NCBI RefSeq assembly: GCF_030812415.1 | Contig: NZ_JAUSST010000001.1 | Location: forward strand, 62,001 to 126,000 | Source: Paenibacillus harenae | GTDB lineage: Bacteria > Bacillota > Bacilli > Paenibacillales > Paenibacillaceae | Reading direction: 5' to 3' | DNA: 64,000 bases | In this document: one piece after another, positions 8,535 through 17,400 of the stretch | How positions within the stretch are numbered: position 1 is the stretch's first letter | Layout: every line of letters begins with the position of its first letter | The notes under the pieces: generated by a model | The model's database searches: none | Told to the model about the DNA's origin: nothing | What the model saw: only the letters and a program-made list of their open reading frames with translations | Made by a program: the position numbers and the translations under genes

Positions 8535-10451
8535 TTATGAAGTTTTCGCGCGTATTTCGCTTAGAAGCTGCTCGATTAGATCGGGCACGCTCATCGTTAG
8601 AAGCCGATCCTCTCCCCGGCTTCTGACGGACAGCCTGCCGGATTCTCTTTCGCTTCGGCCAAGCACAAGCAGATAAGGAACTTTCTCTAGCTGCGCCTCG
8701 CGAACTTTGAACCCGAGCTTCTCGCTGCGAATATCGGCTTGCACGCGAATACCAGCAGCTTCCAGCTGCTTCTTCACCTCCAGCGCATATTCGATCTCGT
8801 TGTCAGAGATCGTCAGAAGCTTCGCTTGCGCCGGCGCGAGCCACAGCGGGAAGCTCCCCGCGTAATGCTCCGTCAATATGCCGATGAACCGATCAATCGA
8901 GCCGTAGACCGCGCGGTGAATGACAACGGGCCGATGCTTCTGGTTATCTGCTCCGATATAGGAAAGATCGAACTTTTCCGGCATCTGGAAGTCGAGCTGG
9001 ACCGTTCCGCATTGCCAGCTGCGCTTCAGCGCATCGTGAATGTGAAAGTCGATCTTCGGTCCGTAGAAAGCGCCGTCCCCCTCGTTAATCCGATATGGCA
9101 GACCGGTGTCGTCCAGCACCTGCTGCAAGGAAGCTTCCGCCTGCTGCCACAATTCATCCGATCCCATGGAATCGTCGGGACGTGTCGATAGCTCGACTGA
9201 ATATTCGAACCCGAACACCTTATACATATAGTCAATCAGCGCAATCACCCGTTTTATCTCATCCTCGATCTGCTCCGGCAGGACGAAGAGATGGGCGTCA
9301 TCTTGGCAAAATGTACGAACCCTCATCATCCCTCCAAGCGCGCCGGAGGCTTCATGCCGATGCACTTGCCCGTATTCAGCGAGGCGAATGGGCAGCTCCC
9401 GATAGGAATGGAAGCTGTTCTTGAATATCAGCATGTGGCCGGGGCAATTCATCGGCTTGAGCGCATATTTCGTCTCGTCGACTTGCGTGAAGTACATATT
9501 GTCCTTGTAATGATCGTAATGTCCGGACTGCTCCCATAGCACGTTGTTCATCATGAGCGGCGTGCGTACCTCGCGGTATTCGCGCTCCCGATGCAGCTCG
9601 CGCTCGAATTGCTCCAGCTCATTGCGAAGGATCATCCCGTTCGGCAGGTAGAACGGCATCCCGGGAGCATCCTCGGCAAACATGAATAGGCCAAGCTCCT
9701 TGCCAAGCTTGCGATGATCGCGTTTCTTCGCTTCTTCCAGCAAATGAAGATGCTGCTCAAGCTCTGATTTCTTTGGAAAAGCAGTACCGTAAATGCGCTG
9801 CAGCATCTGGTTGTCGGCATTGCCGCGCCAGTAGGCGCCCGCCACGCTGAGCAGCTTGAAGGCTTTTACTCTTCCCGTCGACGGGAGATGCGGACCGCGG
9901 CAGAGATCGATGAATTCGCCTTGTTCATAAAACGTAATGACGCTATCGCTTGGCAAGCCGTCAATAAGCTCGAGCTTCAGAGGTTCTTCTTGGCGCTCGA
10001 ACAGGCTCGTTGCCTCTTCCCTGCTTATTTCATGCCGTTCTATCGGCAAATCTTCGCGTATGATATTTACCATTTCCTCTTCGATCGCCGCCAGATCGTC
10101 TGTGGACAGCGGCTTCTCGATATCGATGTCGTAATAAAAACCGTCGCTAACGACCGGTCCGATTCCAAGCTTCACCGCTTCATTCCCGTATAGACGCTTG
10201 ATCGCCTGTGCCATAATATGGGCTGTACTATGGCGGTAAATAGCCAGTCCCTCCTTGCTGTCCGTCACTATAATTTCGAGCTGGCAGTCCTGCGCAATCG
10301 GATGGTTCAGATCAACAAGCTTGCCGTCGATTTTGCCGGCGATCGCGTTTTTGCCTAAGCTTGGACTGATGGATGCAGCGATGCTTGCAATGGTCGTACC
10401 TTGCGCGTACCTCCTGATTGATTGATCGGGCATAACGGCGTTGATTTCCAT
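8535..10451 (-). CDS. thrS: Threonyl-tRNA synthetase
   Basis: 638 residues, normal length. Domains in order: TGS (1-62), editing domain with HSTAH (His74, His78) and CRGPH (Cys184, His188), class II catalytic core with zinc ligand Cys336 in MNCPGHM and His387 in CQDDAHLF, motif 3 region, and anticodon-binding domain (about 535-638). All key residues are present, so it should both charge tRNA-Thr and edit mischarged serine. ATG 10451 was chosen because GGAGG lies six bases upstream; an in-frame ATG 21 bases earlier has no such site. Expression is controlled by the T-box leader directly upstream. Confidence 0.97.
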   Translation of the reverse strand: MEINAVMPDQSIRRYAQGTTIASIAASISPSLGKNAIAGKIDGKLVDLNHPIAQDCQLEIIVTDSKEGLAIYRHSTAHIMAQAIKRLYGNEAVKLGIGPVVSDGFYYDIDIEKPLSTDDLAAIEEEMVNIIREDLPIERHEISREEATSLFERQEEPLKLELIDGLPSDSVITFYEQGEFIDLCRGPHLPSTGRVKAFKLLSVAGAYWRGNADNQMLQRIYGTAFPKKSELEQHLHLLEEAKKRDHRKLGKELGLFMFAEDAPGMPFYLPNGMILRNELEQFERELHREREYREVRTPLMMNNVLWEQSGHYDHYKDNMYFTQVDETKYALKPMNCPGHMLIFKNSFHSYRELPIRLAEYGQVHRHEASGALGGMMRVRTFCQDDAHLFVLPEQIEDEIKRVIALIDYMYKVFGFEYSVELSTRPDDSMGSDELWQQAEASLQQVLDDTGLPYRINEGDGAFYGPKIDFHIHDALKRSWQCGTVQLDFQMPEKFDLSYIGADNQKHRPVVIHRAVYGSIDRFIGILTEHYAGSFPLWLAPAQAKLLTISDNEIEYALEVKKQLEAAGIRVQADIRSEKLGFKVREAQLEKVPYLLVLGRSERESGRLSVRSRGEDRLLTMSVPDLIEQLLSEIRAKTS

Positions 10452-10499
10452 GATTGGCCTCCATTTCCGCAAATTCGATTATTTTATATTTTTTTGAAC

Positions 10500-10866
10500 G
10501 CAAAAAAACGCATCTCTCCCGGAAAGGGACGAGTGCGTTCAAGCTCGTGGTTCCACCCTTATTCGACCAAGCGGACGAACAACGCCTCGCGAGCGCGCTC
10601 ATTGCCGAAATGGTCCTTATGGTATCCGTTAACGGGGATAAAACGGTGCCGTATACTGTTCCGATGGATTGATCGGAGGTTCCACGACACGGCTGCAAAG
10701 CGGTAATTCCACAACCGTAGCTGAAGAAGCTCGCACCAATCGCTTCTCTCTCTGACAGCCCGAGTACGGGAATGTTGTCTTTGGTCATTGCCTTGTTATG
10801 TTCCACCGCGAAACGGATTATTTTTTCAAGCCGGATTAAGGATGGCTTCGCCGTTTACGCTTGGTA
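10500..10866 (-). promoter_or_regulatory. Threonine T-box leader of thrS
   Basis: The leader RNA contains the T-box core AGGGTGGAACCACG (10560-10547), an AGAGAG element with a GAAGC...GCTTC distal hairpin (about 10755-10725), and a specifier region GGAATT-ACC-GCTTTG in which ACC (10704-10702) is a threonine codon. A terminator, AACGCACTCG...GAGATGCGTT followed by seven T, ends near 10502. Uncharged tRNA-Thr should pair with the specifier and the T-box and disrupt the terminator. The leader is about 415 nt to the start codon; its first 65 nt form an extra hairpin (AAACGG/CCGTTT enclosing AAGCC/GGCTT) ahead of stem I. Confidence 0.93.
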
Positions 10867-10872
10867 GAACCG

Positions 10873-10902
10873 ATCATAACGAATTGGATTTGCAAATGTC
10901 AA
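10873..10902 (-). promoter_or_regulatory. Sigma-A promoter of thrS
   Basis: On the minus strand a perfect TTGACA (10902-10897) and TATGAT (10878-10873) are separated by 18 bases. Transcription would start near 10866, just before the T-box structure. Confidence 0.8.
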
Positions 10903-10997
10903 GCGTTAATTCGGATATAATAATAATCAATGTGAAAGGTTCGTTGTTTAATTAATGACATTAAATTTATGAACATTTAATCTCGTTAATTGTAGCT

Positions 10998-11933
10998 CTA
11001 TGATCGATATACGTAAGGATCTTTCGGCGCGTCGATCTTGCTCCATTCCGTCACTTTGAGCACCGGAATCGTTTGTTTGAACGGCTGATACAGCTCCCAA
11101 GTGAGCTTGCCGGATACATGCACCCAATCGTCATCGGCGAGCTGCGTTCCTTTTGGAAAGTCCGCCAGCATGCCGAATACGCCTGAATCGGCCACGCAGT
11201 GGATAAAGCCAAACCGGAAGACGAAATAATGGCCGCCGTCCACCTGCGTTCCTTTGTAGGCAAACCCGTCAAACGCAATCGTTTTATTCATGAAAGCGGC
11301 TGGATCGTTATAGATAGCCTCCATCCCCTTCAAATAATCGGCTTCAGTCAGCTTAATCACAGGCTGATTCACGAACTCCTCAAGCTCGCGCTGCGCGACC
11401 TCTTTGTAATCATCCTTGTTGTAGAAGATGCTGGAGTCCGGCTTCAGAAATTGATGGTTGCCTGGATTTTGCTCCGCATTTTGCTCGAAGGTCGGGAAAG
11501 AGAAACCCTTTGCCTTCACGAAGCTGGAGTCGAGCGCATACGCAGGAAAGAACAAGCCCGTGAATATCGGTACGAACAGCACCGCATAACCTAAATACCG
11601 TTTAAGTTTGTTCGGTTCCTCATGCGAATGGCCGTGGTCGTGGTCGTGATGATGCTCGTGATTGTGTTCGTTGGCATGACAGCTGTCGCAATCCGAATGA
11701 TCATGTTGGTCATGAGCCGGTTGATGCTCCTCCGCTAAAGCCGCTCGTTTCTCTTCGGCAGCCTGCTTGCGCGAGAAGCGCACAAATTCCACAACGCCAA
11801 GAAATCCCATAATGACAACCGCGCTAATCGACAGATAGGCATATTTCATATTGATATATTTGTTAATGTCGCCTGTATAGTGAAGCATAAAGAACATGAA
11901 GGCAAAGCCGATCAAGATAAAAAATCGGATCAT
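10998..11933 (-). CDS. TIGR03943 / DUF1980 family membrane protein with His-rich loop
   Basis: 311 residues. Two N-terminal membrane helices (about 3-18 and 31-50) are followed by a strongly His-rich stretch (residues 70-104, with Cys82 and Cys85), a third helix (about 113-131), then a soluble domain ending YQPFKQTIPVLKVTEW. This is the TIGR03943 family (YcgQ in Bacillus), always paired with the permease encoded next to it. The ATG directly abuts the permease stop (TAAATG), with GGGAGG upstream, so translation is coupled. The His/Cys cluster suggests binding of zinc or another metal; transport direction is unknown. I recall this gene pair from predicted Zur regulons, and a weak Zur-like box lies upstream. 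Confidence 0.85.
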   Translation of the reverse strand: MIRFFILIGFAFMFFMLHYTGDINKYINMKYAYLSISAVVIMGFLGVVEFVRFSRKQAAEEKRAALAEEHQPAHDQHDHSDCDSCHANEHNHEHHHDHDHGHSHEEPNKLKRYLGYAVLFVPIFTGLFFPAYALDSSFVKAKGFSFPTFEQNAEQNPGNHQFLKPDSSIFYNKDDYKEVAQRELEEFVNQPVIKLTEADYLKGMEAIYNDPAAFMNKTIAFDGFAYKGTQVDGGHYFVFRFGFIHCVADSGVFGMLADFPKGTQLADDDWVHVSGKLTWELYQPFKQTIPVLKVTEWSKIDAPKDPYVYRS

Positions 11934-12845
11934 TTAAAACAACCTCCCAACGAGTAGAGAACCGGCTAAAGTGAAGCATGCGATAAGGCCGATTAGCACG
12001 ATAACGAACTTTGTTTTGAAAGTGCCAAGCAGCATCAGCGTATTTTTGATATCCACCATAGGCCCGAATACAAGAAAGGCCGATAAAGAACCTACCGTGA
12101 ACGTGCTGCGGAACGAAGCCGCGATGAAGGCATCCGCTTCCGAGCATAACGAAATGAGAAAGGCCAGCGCGATCATGACGAGCGACGAGGTAACCGGATT
12201 GCTTCCCATGTGGAGCAAGGTCGAGGTCGGGACGAACGTCTGCATGCTTGCTGCGATAAAGGCGCCAAGCACTAAATATTTGCCCACGGAGAAGAACTCT
12301 TCGATGGCATGGACGATCACCTCGTACAGCTTAATTCGTAAAGGGATACGTTTCTCCTCCCCTGTCTTGCCATTTCCCAAGGCGGTTTGCGGAACGTTGT
12401 CAAGCTTCGTATTTTTGAAAGGAACCGCTTTGAACATATAGGATAGGATGACGGATACGCAGAATGCGACCGCTGCGGCCAAACCTGCGCGAATGCCGAC
12501 CATCTCCCAACTGTTGCCGAAAGCGATATAAGTGGAGAACAGCACGATCGGATTAAGAATCGGGCCGGTCAGCATGAAGGCGATCCCCGCATGAAGCGGC
12601 ATGCCTTTCTTCATCAGCCTGCGCGTGATCGGAACGATGCCGCATTCGCATGACGGGAAGAATAGTCCGATGCCGCAGCCGGTCAAGCTGGCGAGAAATC
12701 GGTTTCTCGGCATCATTCTTGTGATTAAGCTTTCTTTCACGAAGGACTGAATAAGTCCGGATAGGAGTACGCCCACTAGTACGAAAGGAATGGCCTCCAT
12801 CACCATGCTAATAAAAATCGTATTCAATTGATACAACGTAGTCAT
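11934..12845 (-). CDS. UPF0718 family permease (YcgR-like, COG0701)
   Basis: 303 residues with about eight membrane helices. It carries the family's conserved segments: FFPSCECGIVPITRRLMKKGMPLHAGIAF in the first half and LCSEADAFIAASF in the second; the Cys-Glu-Cys and Ser-Glu-Ala-Asp clusters in the membrane are family hallmarks and could bind metal. ATG 12845 is preferred because GGAG lies nine bases upstream; an upstream in-frame ATG at 12923 would add 26 polar residues. It is the first gene of a two-gene operon with the His-rich TIGR03943 protein and presumably forms the channel. The substrate is not established. Confidence 0.85.
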   Translation of the reverse strand: MTTLYQLNTIFISMVMEAIPFVLVGVLLSGLIQSFVKESLITRMMPRNRFLASLTGCGIGLFFPSCECGIVPITRRLMKKGMPLHAGIAFMLTGPILNPIVLFSTYIAFGNSWEMVGIRAGLAAAVAFCVSVILSYMFKAVPFKNTKLDNVPQTALGNGKTGEEKRIPLRIKLYEVIVHAIEEFFSVGKYLVLGAFIAASMQTFVPTSTLLHMGSNPVTSSLVMIALAFLISLCSEADAFIAASFRSTFTVGSLSAFLVFGPMVDIKNTLMLLGTFKTKFVIVLIGLIACFTLAGSLLVGRLF

Positions 12846-12916
12846 TGCTATCATCTCCAAAAGTTTCTGTCTATCCGTTATTTGAGACATATGCGAAAGC
12901 AGTCGACGAATCAGGA

Positions 12917-12937
12917 AAATCATTATTTATTAGATTA
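12917..12937 (-). promoter_or_regulatory. Possible Zur/Fur-family operator
   Basis: The 21-bp element has arms AAATC and GATT placed symmetrically about 12927, AT-rich in between. By eye it matches 13 of 20 defined positions of the Bacillus Zur box (AAATCGTAATnATTACGATTT). It sits about 75 bp before the permease start. The match is imperfect, so this is a suggestion only. Confidence 0.35.
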
Positions 12938-13003
12938 AATATAGCTCTTAATCTCTTAATAGGAAAGGTAGAGCATTTAGAACATATTGCCTGTCATCCG
13001 TAA

Positions 13004-13056
13004 ACGAAAAAAAAGTGATGTTCCGTAAGATCGTTGATCTTAACGAACATCACTTC
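13004..13056 (-). terminator. Terminator of the moeA-nasB-nasC operon
   Basis: On the minus strand AAGTGATGTTC pairs with GAACATCACTT, with an inner GTTAAGATC/GATCTTAC stem, followed by eight T. It begins 13 bases after the nasC stop codon. Confidence 0.92.
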
Positions 13057-13068
13057 GTTGGAAATGCA

Positions 13069-15219
13069 TTATTCAGTTGCGCTCAGTTCCTCTTGAAGCC
13101 TGAGCGGTATAATGGATACGACTGACGTTTTGAAGCCCGGCATTTTGCAGTTCGGATCAAGCTCGGGGCTTGTTGCGCGGTTGACGTTCTGAGCGCCGCC
13201 CCAATGCATCGGCACGAATACGGTATCTTCGCGAATCTGATCGCTATATCGGCTTCGCACGGTGAAGCTGCCTCTGCGGGATTGCACGACGACCCATTCG
13301 CCTTCCTCAATCCAATACTGCTTAGCTGTCTTTGGATGGATCTCGATAAAATTATCCATGTTTCTGGCAGCAAGCGTCTTGCTTCGGCGCGTCTGCACGC
13401 CGGTCAAGTAATGCGACAGCACCCTGCCATTCGTCATCGTAAGCGGATATTGCTCGCACGGCGTTTCTTGCGGCGCGCGGCTCTCCACGACGGTGAAGAC
13501 GGCTCTTCCGTCAGGATGGGGAAAGAAGTTCTGGAACATGATGCCTGAGCTCGGCTTATCGGGCGAAGGGCAGGGCCAGTAAACGCCGCCCTCCCGGCGC
13601 AATCGATCGTAAGTAATGCCGTAATAATCGGCCAAGCCTCCACGGCTTGCTACACGAAGCTCTTCGAATATTTGCTCGGCATTCTGGAACGGGAAATAGC
13701 TCTCATGTCCCAGCAATGCAGCCAGCTCGCATAGTATAGCCCAATCATTCTTCGTCCCGCCCGGAGCCTGAACGTTGGATTCTCTCAGCAGCACGCGACC
13801 TTCCAGATTCGTGAGGGTCCCAGTATTCTCGATATAAGAAGTGACGGGCAAGATAACGTCAGCCATCCGTGCCGTTTCCGACATGAACATATCGGCGACG
13901 ACGAGAAACTCGCACTTCGCAAGCCCTTCTTCGACAAGCGTTGCATTCGGATTGGAGACAACGGGATTGGAACCCATTACGAACAGGGAGCGAATGACGT
14001 CTTGATGAACAAGCTCCATCATTTCGTAAGCGGAGACGCCTTTGCGCGGCAACATTGCCGGGTCGATTCCCCATACTTTGGCAACATAAGCTCTGTCATG
14101 CTCGTTCTCGATCGAGCGATAGCCAGGCAATTGATCACTCTTCTGTCCATGCTCGCGCCCGCCTTGTCCGTTCCCTTGTCCGGTTACCGCGCCGTATCCG
14201 CAGCCCGGCTTGCCGATCTTGCCGGTAGCGAGCACAAGATTGAGGAAACCCCGAACAGCCATATGGCCGTCCGTCTGCTGCTCTACCCCTCTGGCGGTGA
14301 AGATAATGCCCGTGTCCGCTTTACCGTAAGCTATTGCCGCCTTGCGAATATCCGCTTCGCTGATGCCCGTTAATTCGGCTATTTGATCGATATCGATCGT
14401 CGATATATTTTTTTTCAGTTCATAGAACCCGCTCGTCTTTTCGCCGATGAATTTCTCGTTCAGCAGACCTTCTTCTTCGATCGCTTTCAGAAGTCCGTTA
14501 GCAAGCGCGGCATCCGTTCCGGGTTTTACTTGCAGATGGATGTCGGCAATTGCCGCCGTTGCCGTTACCCGCGGATCGATAACGATGATTGTCGCACCGT
14601 TCTCCTTCGCTTTCGTGAAATATGGCATAAGCGTGGGTTGGCATTCGGCTATGTTCGTGCCGGCGAGAATAATGCATTTGGCCAGCGGAATATCTGCCAG
14701 ACGGCAAGTAAGACCGCGGTCTACGCCGAATACTTTCGTTCCCGCCGATGCAGCCGCCGACATGCAGAAGCGCCCGTTGTAATCGATATATTTGGTTCCC
14801 AGCGCGATACGCGCGAACTTGCCTAGAAGATAAGCGGTCTCATTCGTTAATGAACCTCCGCCATATACGCCGACGGCGTCCGGTCCATATGTCTGGCTTG
14901 TCGCTTGAAATCGATCGCGGATCGTACGGAGCGCTTCCTCCCATGTAGCTTCAACGAACTTTCCGCCCCGTTTGATGAGAGGATGCAGCAATCGCTCGGT
15001 ACTCGTCGCATGCTGGTGAGCATTCATTCCTTTGACGCACAAACGGCCTTCCGAAGCGGCATTGGCCGCTCCTTCTATCGTATAGGACAAGCGGTTCGAG
15101 CCCTTTGCAGGTTCCGTAATCGTAACTTGCATTTTGCATTGCACGCTGCAAAATGGACATTGCGTCTGTATGACATTCAGTTTATCGCTGCTTGTAGGTT
15201 CAATGACTAACGGCGGCAT
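13069..15219 (-). CDS. nasC: Assimilatory nitrate reductase, molybdopterin catalytic subunit
   Basis: 716 residues from ATG 15219, which has AGGAG and GAGGTG just upstream; a longer in-frame start would overlap nasB further. The N-terminus holds the [4Fe-4S] motif Cys21-x2-Cys24-x3-Cys28 ... Cys61 (GRLCVKG), followed by the bis-MGD oxidoreductase fold (WEEALRTIRDRF, YGGGSLTNE, GCGYGAVTGQGNGQGGREHG) and a C-terminal molybdopterin dinucleotide-binding domain (TNGRVLSHYLTG, FVPMHWGGAQNVN). The size matches Bacillus NasC. It reduces nitrate to nitrite in the cytosol with electrons from NasB. The start overlaps nasB by 20 bases, so the genes are coupled. Confidence 0.95.
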   Translation of the reverse strand: MPPLVIEPTSSDKLNVIQTQCPFCSVQCKMQVTITEPAKGSNRLSYTIEGAANAASEGRLCVKGMNAHQHATSTERLLHPLIKRGGKFVEATWEEALRTIRDRFQATSQTYGPDAVGVYGGGSLTNETAYLLGKFARIALGTKYIDYNGRFCMSAAASAGTKVFGVDRGLTCRLADIPLAKCIILAGTNIAECQPTLMPYFTKAKENGATIIVIDPRVTATAAIADIHLQVKPGTDAALANGLLKAIEEEGLLNEKFIGEKTSGFYELKKNISTIDIDQIAELTGISEADIRKAAIAYGKADTGIIFTARGVEQQTDGHMAVRGFLNLVLATGKIGKPGCGYGAVTGQGNGQGGREHGQKSDQLPGYRSIENEHDRAYVAKVWGIDPAMLPRKGVSAYEMMELVHQDVIRSLFVMGSNPVVSNPNATLVEEGLAKCEFLVVADMFMSETARMADVILPVTSYIENTGTLTNLEGRVLLRESNVQAPGGTKNDWAILCELAALLGHESYFPFQNAEQIFEELRVASRGGLADYYGITYDRLRREGGVYWPCPSPDKPSSGIMFQNFFPHPDGRAVFTVVESRAPQETPCEQYPLTMTNGRVLSHYLTGVQTRRSKTLAARNMDNFIEIHPKTAKQYWIEEGEWVVVQSRRGSFTVRSRYSDQIREDTVFVPMHWGGAQNVNRATSPELDPNCKMPGFKTSVVSIIPLRLQEELSATE

Positions 15220-17371
15220 TCGCTTCACCTCTCCTCTCGGTTGCTTCAAGCTGCAAGTTAGGACGATTCGCACGATCGAACAGCTCTCTTCTGATGTCCA
15301 AGTCAAGCAGCATTTCTCTTACTTCAACCATTCCATCTCGTTCCAGCCACTTCCATAACGGCTCGCCGTAATAAGCTCGCTCGCGATAAAGCTGCAAGCA
15401 GGCAACGGATAGTTCAAGTGCTTCAATATCGCTCTCGGCGATGCCGAGCAGTTGCCCTTGCTTAACGGGCAGCTCCATATGCCCCCCGGCATACAGCTCC
15501 CAGCCCGATGGTGAACCGGTTAGGCCGATATCATGTACAAGCACGCCGATCGGCGTCTTGACTCCAGAAGATACGGCTGCCTTTACCGGTTTTGGCATTG
15601 GGGCTGAAGGCCACATCGAACGCAGCGTCTCGCTTAGCCATGCGGAATTGTAGCCTTCTCCCTCGCTCGCGGCTGCGGAACTTGCGGCAGTAACCGTAAG
15701 ACGATTGCTCCTTCCCGCCAAAGCTGCGGAAGCGGATGATTCATGATCACCACGCTGCTGTGGAATGCTAAGCTCCATGTAATAGTGGATTGCGCTGTTG
15801 CAGATGCGGCATCCGTCCATTTTGCCCCAGTTCAATGTTAGTTTGAGTGCATGTGCATTCATGGATGGATTGCTCTGTATAGCGGCTTTCAGCGCTTGAT
15901 GACCGACAGACGTACAGCTGCAAATGGCCGGTTCTGCCGTGGCAGCTCCTTCCTTGCCGCTGCGAAGGGCGAATCGGACGACTGCACCTAACATCGGACG
16001 GCAGCCGCCGCATGAGCTGGACGCTTTCGTCTTATCGCGCACCTGCTCGGCAGTCTGACAGCCATCATCCAAGACAGCACACATGATGGCCGACTTCGTA
16101 ACGGCGTTGCACGCGCATACGGTCTCGCGAGGCGCCATGTTCTCCGCTTCTGCATCTATTGGCGAGCTGCCGTCTTGCGCTTGACCGCTTGAAGCCTTAA
16201 GCGAAGCGACGGGCGCCTTTTGCTTAACGAGGTTAAGTAAAGTGGTCGCTTCGTCCGTATCGCCGTACAAGATCGCGCCGCACACTCTCCCGTATTGCAT
16301 CGTTACTTTTTTGTAGGTATTGCGAATGCCATCGAATTGTTGAATGGCGGTATCTGCCTTATCCTCTTGAATATCTCCCACGGAGAACACTTGGACACCC
16401 GATACTTTGAGCTGCGCATAAGGGATCGATCCCTCATAAGGAGGCGTTGTTTCGCCGCAAATCGTACGTGCAAGCACTTTGCCCTGTTCATAGAGCGGTG
16501 CTACGAGACCATAAGCGATTCCTCTATGCTCCGCGCATTCACCAACGGCATAGATATTTTCGATATCGGTCCGCATGTAATCATCGACTAATATGGCTCG
16601 ATTCGTATCAATGCCGCTGCGTTTGGCGAGCTCGGTGTTCGGCCGGATGCCGACGGAAAGGACGACAAGATCGGCTTCAACGGTATAACCAGTCGTGAAG
16701 CGCACGCCTTTCGCGCGATCTCTGCCGATGATTTTGTCCGTATCCTTGCCAAGCCAGAAGCGCATGCCTTGCCCTTCCAATTCCTTCTGCAGCATCTCGG
16801 CTGATGCGCGGTCGAGCTGACGATTCATTAAGTAGGGTGCGTTATGGATGACTTCAGCTTCCATGCCGAGATTGAGCAGACCTCTCGCAGCTTCGAGGCC
16901 CAGCAAACCTCCGCCGATGACCGCCGCCTTGCGATACTTGCCGGCATAGTCCATCATCGTCTGGCAATCGTCGATATTGCGGAAAGAGATGACACCGGGT
17001 TTATTAACGCCGATAATCGGCGGGATAAAGGCGGAGGATCCCGTTGCTATAATAAGTACATCGTAAGGAATGCGAAGCCCGGAAGCCGTCTCTACGCTCT
17101 TCGAAGCGCCATGATGGATACGCGTGGCGGTCTCGCCGGTATACAGCTTGATCCCTCTCTCCGTGTACCACGACCAATCATTGATGACAATATCCTTGAT
17201 AGAGGAATCGCCTTGCAGCACCTTGGATAATAAGATTCGGTTGTAATTCGGATGTTTCTCGCTGCCGATAACCGTTATTTGAAATTGTTCCGCATTAATA
17301 TTCAATATTTCTTCGACGCATTTGATGCCAGCCATGCCATTTCCGATTACAACAAGTTGTTTTCTACTCAT
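15200..17371 (-). CDS. nasB: Assimilatory nitrate reductase electron-transfer subunit (FAD, [2Fe-2S])
   Basis: 723 residues. Residues 1-400 are an FAD/NAD(P)H-binding reductase (VVIGNGMAGIKCVEEI at the start, AAVIGGGLLGLEAARGL mid-way, IYAVGECAEH). Two BFD-like [2Fe-2S] domains follow: CACN...CGGC and CSCT...GCRIC. The C-terminal 150 residues resemble the ferredoxin-like part of nitrite reductases (GVLVHDIGLTGSPSGWELYAGG). This is the layout of Bacillus NasB, which passes electrons from NAD(P)H to NasC. ATG 17371 gives the clean Rossmann start MSRKQLVVIG; its ribosome-binding site (GGATG) is weak and an upstream start would add 17 residues. No nitrite reductase gene is in the window. Confidence 0.92.
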   Translation of the reverse strand: MSRKQLVVIGNGMAGIKCVEEILNINAEQFQITVIGSEKHPNYNRILLSKVLQGDSSIKDIVINDWSWYTERGIKLYTGETATRIHHGASKSVETASGLRIPYDVLIIATGSSAFIPPIIGVNKPGVISFRNIDDCQTMMDYAGKYRKAAVIGGGLLGLEAARGLLNLGMEAEVIHNAPYLMNRQLDRASAEMLQKELEGQGMRFWLGKDTDKIIGRDRAKGVRFTTGYTVEADLVVLSVGIRPNTELAKRSGIDTNRAILVDDYMRTDIENIYAVGECAEHRGIAYGLVAPLYEQGKVLARTICGETTPPYEGSIPYAQLKVSGVQVFSVGDIQEDKADTAIQQFDGIRNTYKKVTMQYGRVCGAILYGDTDEATTLLNLVKQKAPVASLKASSGQAQDGSSPIDAEAENMAPRETVCACNAVTKSAIMCAVLDDGCQTAEQVRDKTKASSSCGGCRPMLGAVVRFALRSGKEGAATAEPAICSCTSVGHQALKAAIQSNPSMNAHALKLTLNWGKMDGCRICNSAIHYYMELSIPQQRGDHESSASAALAGRSNRLTVTAASSAAASEGEGYNSAWLSETLRSMWPSAPMPKPVKAAVSSGVKTPIGVLVHDIGLTGSPSGWELYAGGHMELPVKQGQLLGIAESDIEALELSVACLQLYRERAYYGEPLWKWLERDGMVEVREMLLDLDIRRELFDRANRPNLQLEATERRGEANAAVSH

Positions 17372-17400
17372 TATGTCCACATCCACTCGCACATTTTTTT

